Shown one piece after another: positions 58,666 to 64,000 of a stretch of DNA of 64,000 nucleotides; within the stretch, counting starts at the first letter, position 1, and each line of letters opens with the position of its first letter. The position numbers and the translations under genes were made by a program. The notes under the pieces were generated by a model that was not told the origin of the DNA, ran no database searches, and saw nothing but the letters and a program-made list of their open reading frames with translations. This stretch comes from Azospirillaceae bacterium (GTDB lineage Bacteria; Pseudomonadota; Alphaproteobacteria; Azospirillales; Azospirillaceae): assembly GCA_028283825.1 (NCBI GenBank), contig JAPWJW010000001.1, forward strand, positions 620,001-684,000, read 5' to 3'.

Positions 58666-59631
58666 ATGCGTTTTGTGCTCACGGTACTGGCGACAATATT
58701 GGTCTCCGTTGTCGCCCACGCCGCCGACACCGATCATTTCCGTAGCCGCGTCACCTTGTTCGATGTCACCAGCGGCAAGACCACCGTCCTGTTCACCGAC
58801 GATCAAGTGTGGGAGGCGCCGAACTGGGCCCCCGATGGGCAGTCGCTGCTGATCAACAGCCAGGGTATCCTCTATCGCATTCCCGTGGCGGGGCCGGACG
58901 CCGGCCATCCCACCCCCATCCCCATGGGCGACCTGCGCTGCAACAACGACAAGGCGCTGACCCGTGACGGCGCCCGCATCGCCGCGTCCTGCGGCGTGGG
59001 GTCTATGCGCGACAGCTTCGTTTATGTCGTGGGCGCAGGCGGCGTGGCGAAGCCGGACGACGCCCGGCGCATGACGCCCGTCACGCCCAGCTACTTCCAC
59101 GGCTGGTCGCCGGACGGCCAATGGCTGGCCATCGTGGCAAAACGCGATGGGGCGGCGCACTACAACCTCTACCGCCTGCCCCTGGCCGGCGGGGCGGAAC
59201 AGCGCCTGACCGACATCCAGGCGGATGACGACGGGCCGGACTACAGCCCCGACGGCCGCTGGATCTATTTCAACTCCAACCGCCAGGGCGGCTGGGACAT
59301 CTGGCGCATGCCGGCCGTCGGCGCCGGCCCGGGCGACTCCCGCGCCCAGCGGGTGACATTCGACGCGTTGGAGGATTGGTTCCCCCACCCCTCGCCGGAC
59401 GGCCGGCAGTTGCTGCTGTTGTCCTTTCCCGCCGGCACGAAGACGCATGACGGCCGGATCGCCGGCGTGCAACTGCGCCTGATGGCCCTGCCGGGTGACG
59501 GCGCACCCAAGGCCGAATCACCTGTGCGCACCTTGCTGACGATCTTCGGCGGCCAGGGTTCCCTGAACGTCAATTCCTGGGCGCCGGACAGTCGCCGCTT
59601 CGCGTTCGTCAGTTACGAACCGCTGCCTTAA
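58666..59631 (+). CDS. TolB-like PD40 beta-propeller protein, secreted
   Basis: 321 residues from ATG 58666, directly after GCAGGAGGAAACCCC. The signal peptide is cut after VAHAAD. Six or more PD40 units of the form WSPDGQWLAIV and YSPDGRWIYFNSNRQGGWDIWRM make a six-bladed propeller like the C-terminal half of TolB. No peptidase or TolB N-terminal domain. It probably binds a partner in the periplasm; which one is unknown. The stop codon overlaps that of the convergent modC. Confidence 0.85.
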   Translation: MRFVLTVLATILVSVVAHAADTDHFRSRVTLFDVTSGKTTVLFTDDQVWEAPNWAPDGQSLLINSQGILYRIPVAGPDAGHPTPIPMGDLRCNNDKALTRDGARIAASCGVGSMRDSFVYVVGAGGVAKPDDARRMTPVTPSYFHGWSPDGQWLAIVAKRDGAAHYNLYRLPLAGGAEQRLTDIQADDDGPDYSPDGRWIYFNSNRQGGWDIWRMPAVGAGPGDSRAQRVTFDALEDWFPHPSPDGRQLLLLSFPAGTKTHDGRIAGVQLRLMALPGDGAPKAESPVRTLLTIFGGQGSLNVNSWAPDSRRFAFVSYEPLP

Positions 59632-60734
59632 GCACCCTGGTCCAGGGCCACGGCCTTGACGATGGCCCACAGCGGCCGGCCGGGCGCGATGTCCAGGGCC
59701 TGGGTGCTGGTGCGGGTCAGGCGGGCCAGCACGGGCGTGCCCAGGCATTCCAGCCGCACGGTGCGGGTGCCGTCCGCCTCCTCCCGCACCTCGGTCGCGA
59801 TGCCGGACAGGATGTTCAGGGCGGACAGGCCCTGCGGCGGCCGGTCGGACAGCAGCACGTCGCGCGCCGGAAGGCGCAGGCGGGTGGGCATGCCGGGTTT
59901 CAGGTGGGGTGGCAGGTGGGGCACCAGGATCTCCCCCGCCGCCGTCGACAGGCGGGCCAGGCCGTCCACCGTCGTCTGGCCCACCACCGCGTCCAGCAGG
60001 GCGCCGGCCTCGGCCCCGCCCGTCATGTCCATCAGGTCGGGCCGCGACCACAGGGCCGCCGGCGTGCCGATGGCCCGCACGCGGCCCTGGTCCACCATCA
60101 CCACGGTGGTGGCCAGCCGCGCCACCTCGGCCACCGCGTGGGTGACGTACAGGATGGGCAGGCCCACCTGGTCGCGCAGGCGTTCCAGATAGGGCAGGAT
60201 CTCCGCCTTGCGGCGTTCGTCCAATGCCGCCAGCGGCTCATCCATCAGCAGGATGCGCGGGGCCGCCAGCAGGGCGCGGCCCAGGGCCACGCGCGCCTTC
60301 TCACCCCCCGACAGGGCGGCGGGGCGCCGCGCCAGCAGGGGGGCGATGCCCAGCAGGTCGGCCACACCCTCCAGCGTGGGGGCATCCGCTGTCAGGTGAC
60401 GACGGGCGAACCAGCGGCCGTACAGCAGGTTCTGCCGCACCGTCAGATGGGGCAGCAGCCGCGCCTCCTGGAACACGTAGCCCACCCGCCGCCGGTGGGG
60501 CGGCAGCCACAGGCCGGCACTCGTGTCCACCAGCGGTACGCCGCCCATGACGATGCGGCCCCGGTCCGGCCGGCGCAGGCCCGCCACCAGATCGATCAGG
60601 GTGCTTTTGCCCGATCCCGACTGGCCGAACAGCACGGTCAGGCCCGGCCCCGCCGTCACCTGGGCCTGCAGATCGAAGGCGCCCTGGCGCAGGGCGACGT
60701 CCAGTTCCAGCGACGGCGTCCGCGACTCGGGCAT
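59628..60734 (-). CDS. modC: molybdate ABC transporter ATP-binding protein ModC
   Basis: 368 residues. Walker A GQSGSGKST near residue 38, the signature LSGGEKARVALGRALL near 142 and Walker B ILLMDEPLAALD are complete. A C-terminal Mop/TOBE domain from about 300 (ALNILSGIATEV) is specific to ModC. The ATG shares one base with the modB stop (TGATG), so translation is coupled. It energises uptake of molybdate in complex with ModB. Confidence 0.95.
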   Translation of the reverse strand: MPESRTPSLELDVALRQGAFDLQAQVTAGPGLTVLFGQSGSGKSTLIDLVAGLRRPDRGRIVMGGVPLVDTSAGLWLPPHRRRVGYVFQEARLLPHLTVRQNLLYGRWFARRHLTADAPTLEGVADLLGIAPLLARRPAALSGGEKARVALGRALLAAPRILLMDEPLAALDERRKAEILPYLERLRDQVGLPILYVTHAVAEVARLATTVVMVDQGRVRAIGTPAALWSRPDLMDMTGGAEAGALLDAVVGQTTVDGLARLSTAAGEILVPHLPPHLKPGMPTRLRLPARDVLLSDRPPQGLSALNILSGIATEVREEADGTRTVRLECLGTPVLARLTRTSTQALDIAPGRPLWAIVKAVALDQGA

Positions 60735-61441
60735 CACGACAGCCCCGTAATGCGCCGGCTGACCATGCGGGCCAAGGCTTCCGACAGCAGCAGTGCCACC
60801 AGCGACAGGGCGACCGACACCGCCACCAGCCGCAGGGCGCCGGCGTCGCCGCCCGGCGACTGGGTATAGGCGTAGATGGCGCCCGACAGCGTCTGGGTGC
60901 GGCCGGGGATGTTGGAGACGAAGGTGATGGTGGCGCCGAACTCCCCCAACGCCTTGGCGAAGGCCAGCACCGCCCCCGCCAGCACGCCGGGCAGCATCAG
61001 GGGCAGGGTAACGGTGGCGAACACCCACAGGGGCGGGGCGCCCAGGGTGCCCGCCGCCTGTTCCAGCTTGGCGTCCACCGCCTCGATGGACAGGCGGATG
61101 GCCCGCACCATCAGGGGAAAGCCCATGACGCCGGCGGCCAGCGCCGCCCCCGTCCAGTTGAAGGCGAAGACGATGCCCAGGTGGGACAGCGGCTTGCCCA
61201 GCCAGCCTTGCCGCCCCATCAGCAACAGCAGGGCGTATCCCGTCACCACCGGCGGCAGGATCAGGGGCAGGTGCACCAGCCCGTTCAGCAGGTCGCGGCC
61301 CCAGAAGCGGCCGCGGGCCAGCAGCAAGGCCACGGCGATGCCGGGCGGCAATGCCGCCGCCGTGGCCCACAGCCCCACCTTCAGGCTGAGGTGGATGGCC
61401 GCCAACTCATCAGGGCCGAACCCAAGGAAAAGATCATTCAT
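60734..61441 (-). CDS. modB: molybdate ABC transporter permease ModB
   Basis: 235 residues, five to six membrane helices. LGIVFAFNWTGAALAAGVMGFPLMVRAIRLSIEAVDAKLEQAAGTLGAPPLWVFATVTLPLMLPG contains the coupling-helix EAA motif (EQAAGTLGA...LP). Specific to ModB is the tail FGATITFVSNIPGRTQTL. It starts 21 bp after modA on the same strand and is coupled to modC. Confidence 0.95.
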   Translation of the reverse strand: MNDLFLGFGPDELAAIHLSLKVGLWATAAALPPGIAVALLLARGRFWGRDLLNGLVHLPLILPPVVTGYALLLLMGRQGWLGKPLSHLGIVFAFNWTGAALAAGVMGFPLMVRAIRLSIEAVDAKLEQAAGTLGAPPLWVFATVTLPLMLPGVLAGAVLAFAKALGEFGATITFVSNIPGRTQTLSGAIYAYTQSPGGDAGALRLVAVSVALSLVALLLSEALARMVSRRITGLS

Positions 61442-61462
61442 CGGTGCTGGAAACCGCCGGGG

Positions 61463-62284
61463 TCATTTCCCCGACAGTACGGTGAAACCCTGCGCCTCGA
61501 ACAGGGGGCGCGCCTTGGGACTGGCCAGGAAGTCCAGCAGCGCCTTGGACTGGGCGTTGGTGGCGTCCTTGGCCAGGGCGATGGGGTAGAGGATGGGGGC
61601 GTGGCTGTCGTCGGGGAAGGTGGCGATGATGCGCACGCCCGGTTCCGCCACCGCGTCGGTCTTGTAGACGATGCCCAGCGGCGCCTCGCCCCGCGCCACC
61701 AGGGCCAGTGCTGCGCGCACGTTCTCCGCCGGGGCCAGGCGGTCCTGCACCTTGTCCCACACGCCCAGCGTGGTCAGCGCGGCCTTGGCGTATTTGCCGG
61801 CGGGCACGGCGGCGGGGTCGCCCACCGCCAGGCGACCGCCCTTCTGCGCCGCGTCCAGCGCCTGGTCCAGGGCGAAGCCCGGCTTGATCTCCACGGTGGT
61901 CTTCGAATCGGCGGCGGCCACCAGCACCAGGTCGTTGCCCAGCAGGTCGCGGCGCGTGGCCGGCTGGATCAGGCCCTTGCCGGCCAGATAATCCATCCAG
62001 TCCTCATCGGCGGAGATGAAGATGTCGGCGGGGGCGCCGGCCTCGATCTGTTTGGCCAGGGCGGAACTGGCGGCGTAGGTCACGGTGCCCTTGGCGCCAC
62101 CGTCGGCGGCATAGGCGGTGTTGGCCGCGTCCATGGCGTTCTTCAGGCTGGCGGCGGCGAAAACCAACGGGCCGGTGCCCTGCGCCCGCGCGCCGGTGGC
62201 ACCCATGCCCAGCCCCACGATGGACAGCATGGCCGCAATGGCGGCGGAGCGCCCAAGCATCTTGAACCCAAACATTTTGAGCAC
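61463..62284 (-). CDS. modA: molybdate-binding periplasmic protein ModA
   Basis: 273 residues from GTG 62284, behind GGGGGTAAGG; ATG 62275 is the alternative. Signal peptide ends near GARAQG. The molybdate pocket begins PLVFAAASLKNAMDA, with the conserved Ala-Ser; then VTYAASSALAKQIEAGAPADIFISADEDWMDYL and LLGNDLVLVA are ModA-specific. First gene of modABC, which has a Mo-box about 70 bp upstream. Confidence 0.95.
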   Translation of the reverse strand: MLKMFGFKMLGRSAAIAAMLSIVGLGMGATGARAQGTGPLVFAAASLKNAMDAANTAYAADGGAKGTVTYAASSALAKQIEAGAPADIFISADEDWMDYLAGKGLIQPATRRDLLGNDLVLVAAADSKTTVEIKPGFALDQALDAAQKGGRLAVGDPAAVPAGKYAKAALTTLGVWDKVQDRLAPAENVRAALALVARGEAPLGIVYKTDAVAEPGVRIIATFPDDSHAPILYPIALAKDATNAQSKALLDFLASPKARPLFEAQGFTVLSGK

Positions 62285-62354
62285 GGCCTTACCCCCTTCA
62301 TCGGTTTTGGACAGCCGCCGCGAAAGGCCAATAGCCCATGGGCAGTGGAGTCAT

Positions 62355-62378
62355 CGCTATGTCTGCATAGATATAGCG
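62355..62378. promoter_or_regulatory. Mo-box upstream of modABC
   Basis: CGCTATGT (62355-62362) and ATATAGCG (62371-62378) are inverted with seven of eight bases matching and an 8-base spacer. This fits the ModE/MopB operator type of CGnTATATA-N-TATATAnCG. It lies 71 bp before the modA start, so repression when molybdate is present is likely. Confidence 0.75.
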
Positions 62379-62442
62379 TGGTAGCGCCAGTCCTGCCATC
62401 GCGATCCGCTGACTTATGCGCCAATTCGTCGCATGTGTATTT

Positions 62443-62473
62443 TTGCAAGAGAGCGCTCTATTGCCTCTTGCAA
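62443..62473. repeat. 9-base inverted repeat with nested palindrome
   Basis: TTGCAAGAG (62443-62451) and CTCTTGCAA (62465-62473) are perfect inverted arms, spacer 13 bases. AGAGCGCTCT (62450-62459) is a second palindrome overlapping the first arm. It looks like a dimeric protein site. Which protein binds is unknown. Confidence 0.5.
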
Positions 62474-62513
62474 CGACTCATCTGGCGGAAACTGTCGTGC
62501 ATTTCGCAAACGG

Positions 62514-62547
62514 TATGCATGCCAGCTTGCCGCTGGTCGCATGCATA
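62514..62547. other. stem-loop in the gene-free region
   Basis: TATGCATGC-CAGC (62514-62526), loop TTGCC, GCTGG-GCATGCATA (62532-62547) with two unpaired bases. A stable stem of about 13 pairs. No T run follows, so it is not an obvious terminator. Confidence 0.5.
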
Positions 62548-62682
62548 GGGCGCGCGCAGGCTTAGTTCCTGGCATTGCCGTTTCGCGCGGACACCTAATT
62601 TTTCGGCCTTTGGGGGATTACGAAGGCCGGTATCGCCGTTTCCTGCGGCTTCGATCCACTTTCGCCCTTGGGGGATACGTCC

Positions 62683-63099
62683 ATGACCAGCATCTCTTCC
62701 TCATCCTCGACCTCCGGCACCAACCTGACGGTCTCGCTCAGCTCCCTGCTGCAGAGCGGCGGCTCGACCTCGGCCACCGCCAGCACGTCCGACAGCGACA
62801 GCTCGTCCTCGGCGGCTGGCGGCGCCGGTGGTTCCGGCGGCACCTCCGCCTCCAAGTCGGTGACCAGCACGGTCGTGACCACCGCCGCCGACGGGTCCAC
62901 CACGACCGTGGTCACCTATTCCGATGGCACATCGACCACCACGACCACGGCGGCCACCAAGTCGGCCAGCAGCGACCAGTCGGGCCAGACGGGTGGCCAG
63001 TCGTCGAGCGACCAGTCCGGTAGCGGCACTTCCGCCGCGGCGGCCAACGACAGCAGCAGCCAGGGCGGCCAGATCACCTCGCTCAACATGCTGGTCTGA
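62683..63099 (+). CDS. Ser/Thr-rich low-complexity protein
   Basis: 138 residues from ATG 62683, behind GGGGGATACG. Nearly every third residue is Ser or Thr (MTSISSSSSTSGTN), with a middle part repeating strand-like TSTVVTTAADGSTTTVVTYSDGTSTTTT and a Gln/Ser/Gly-rich tail ending TSLNMLV. No signal peptide or membrane helix. Such proteins can be type I-secreted surface or adhesin-like proteins, but no secretion genes are near, so function is open. The leader carries hairpins. Confidence 0.55.
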   Translation: MTSISSSSSTSGTNLTVSLSSLLQSGGSTSATASTSDSDSSSSAAGGAGGSGGTSASKSVTSTVVTTAADGSTTTVVTYSDGTSTTTTTAATKSASSDQSGQTGGQSSSDQSGSGTSAAAANDSSSQGGQITSLNMLV

Positions 63100-63218
63100 T
63101 CCAAATTACCTTGTGCACAATATAAATCGTCCTGTAGCCTGGGAACCGAATCGGGTTCCCGGGCTACGGTGCTTTCGGATGGACCCGGATGGGAAAACCG
63201 GACAGGGGTGGGACGGCC

Positions 63219-63701
63219 ATGGCGACGCTTTACGATCACACCGTGCGGGACGCGGCCGGTGCCTCGGTGGCGCTGGGCGATTATCGCGGCAAGGTGCTGC
63301 TGGTGGTCAACGTCGCCAGCAAGTGCGGCTTCACCCCGCAGTACAAGGGGCTTGAGGCGCTGTACCGCAAGTACAAGGACCAGGGCCTGGTCATCCTGGG
63401 CTTCCCCTGCAACCAGTTCGGCAAGCAGGAACCGGGTGACGCGGAGGAAATCCGCAATTTCTGTTCCCTGACCTACGACGTGACCTTTCCCGTCCTGGCG
63501 AAGGTCGAGGTCAACGGCGCCGGTGCCGACCCGTTCTATGAGGACATCAAGGGCCGGGCGCGGGGCTTCCTGGGCAGCAAGTCCATCAAGTGGAACTTCA
63601 CCAAGTTCCTGGTGGGCAAGGATGGCCGCGTTAAGCGCTATGGCCCCACCGCGAAGCCGGAAAAGCTGGAAAAGGTGATTCGGGCTGCGCTGGCCGCCTG
63701 A
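63219..63701 (+). CDS. glutathione peroxidase / thioredoxin peroxidase
   Basis: 160 residues from ATG 63219, behind GGGGTGGGA; an earlier ATG at 63189 is less likely. The thioredoxin-like fold has the catalytic tetrad C36 (NVASKCGFTPQYKGLE), Q70 (FPCNQFGKQEP), W125 and N126 (KWNFTKF). This is a Cys-type non-selenium peroxidase, cytoplasmic, probably reduced by thioredoxin or glutathione. It ends three bases before the convergent acetyltransferase gene. Confidence 0.95.
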   Translation: MATLYDHTVRDAAGASVALGDYRGKVLLVVNVASKCGFTPQYKGLEALYRKYKDQGLVILGFPCNQFGKQEPGDAEEIRNFCSLTYDVTFPVLAKVEVNGAGADPFYEDIKGRARGFLGSKSIKWNFTKFLVGKDGRVKRYGPTAKPEKLEKVIRAALAA

Positions 63702-63704
63702 CCC

Positions 63705-64000
63705 TCAATCGGCTTGGCCCTTCCGGGCGAAATACTCCGGCGCCAGCAGGCCCATGACCAGATTGTCGTGCCATAGGCCCAGCAGGGAATAGGCTTCGCG
63801 TTCCCGCCCCTCGACCTGGAAGCCGAGCTTTTCATAACAATGGATGCCACGGGCGTTGAACGCCAGGACGCGCAGGCCCACCCGGTGCAGGCCCAGCGGC
63901 CCGAAGGCATGGGCCAGGATCAGGCGCATGGCCCGCATGCCCAGGCCCCGGTCCAACGCGGCCGGGTCCAGCAGGCCGATGCCCAGGTTGCCGGTGCGCC
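63705..64000 (-). CDS. GNAT-family N-acetyltransferase, 5' end outside window
   Basis: The frame is open to the right edge, so only the C-terminal 97 residues are visible. LDRGLGMRAMRLILAHAFGPLGLHRVGLRVLAFNARGIHCYEKLGFQVEGREREAY includes the acetyl-CoA pyrophosphate loop (RGLGM) and the C-terminal GNAT strand pair with YEKLGF. This is the RimJ/RimL-like group acting on amino groups of proteins or small molecules. The substrate is unknown. Confidence 0.85.
   Translation of the reverse strand, partial: RTGNLGIGLLDPAALDRGLGMRAMRLILAHAFGPLGLHRVGLRVLAFNARGIHCYEKLGFQVEGREREAYSLLGLWHDNLVMGLLAPEYFARKGQAD

Larger units (their letters stand above)
62285..62682. other. 398-bp gene-free region rich in palindromes
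   Basis: No credible coding frame. G+C is lower than in the neighbouring genes. It holds the Mo-box for modABC near its left end, a 9-base inverted repeat (62443-62473), a large stem-loop (62514-62547) and a leader hairpin CGGCCTT/AAGGCCG (62604-62629) in front of the Ser/Thr-rich gene. The last could regulate translation of that gene. Confidence 0.6.

Noticed and set aside
62433-63023. Rightward 196-codon frame overlapping the Ser/Thr-rich gene
   Set aside because: Starts in palindrome-rich spacer and reads the Ser/Thr gene out of frame, giving Arg/His-rich shadow sequence.
1-64000. CRISPR arrays, tRNA or rRNA genes, insertion sequences, prophage
   Set aside because: No regularly spaced repeats, no tRNA-like CCA or T-arm sequences, no transposase or integrase frames were seen. 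Short tRNA-like matches could have been missed by eye.

Overview
The window is chromosomal DNA from a very G+C-rich bacterium, most likely an alphaproteobacterium of the Rhodospirillales/Azospirillaceae type. This rests on separate glyQ and glyS genes followed by ppdK, FnrL-type boxes, a Mo-box in front of modABC, a Fur-type box in front of a haem receptor, and the look of the protein families. The genus is inference. I see no rRNA, tRNA, CRISPR array, intact insertion sequence or prophage.

Layout. 1-9.4 kb: surface-glycan genes (a partial glycosyltransferase-like gene, two family 2 glycosyltransferases, a methyltransferase) around a very large periplasmic propeller-diguanylate cyclase. 9.5-14.2 kb: a leftward block of adhP, cbpM-cbpA and a fused kinase/ATPase, with FNR-type palindromes in front of adhP and of the fused kinase. 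14.6-20.6 kb: glyQ-glyS and ppdK. 20.8-22.1 kb: an Lrp regulator divergent from a hypothetical/ACT-domain pair. 22.2-30.5 kb: a leftward TonB receptor, APH-fold kinase and PnuC set that looks like vitamin salvage, back to back with an iron-boxed haem receptor and a DUF6607 gene. 30.6-36.1 kb: another TonB receptor, then a RidA / FAD amine oxidase / cytochrome c module whose oxidase Tat signal is broken by one base. 36.1-36.9 kb: a gene-free, structured stretch that may encode a small RNA. 36.9-41.7 kb: exporters, acetoacetate decarboxylase, an HxlR/oxidoreductase pair and a lipoprotein. 41.8-49.4 kb: a HAMP coiled-coil membrane protein and a second glycan block (GT4, GT9, O-antigen ligase, with ygfZ between). 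49.4-58.1 kb: metabolic and regulatory genes ending in a padR-MFS operon with a double operator at its start. 58.2-62.3 kb: a ModE-type HTH protein, a beta-propeller protein and modABC behind a Mo-box. 62.3-64 kb: a palindrome-rich stretch, a Ser/Thr-rich protein, glutathione peroxidase and a partial acetyltransferase.

The most unusual signal is a family of six intergenic elements of about 100-145 bp (copies at 12.4, 14.4, 20.7, 22.2, 22.9 and 49.9 kb). Each is a string of hairpins. In three hairpins the stem sequence differs from copy to copy but stays paired, with compensatory changes, while the loops and linkers are conserved. The last hairpin does the opposite: its stem is conserved and its loop varies. 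This is what selection on RNA or DNA secondary structure looks like, and I cannot match it to a named family.
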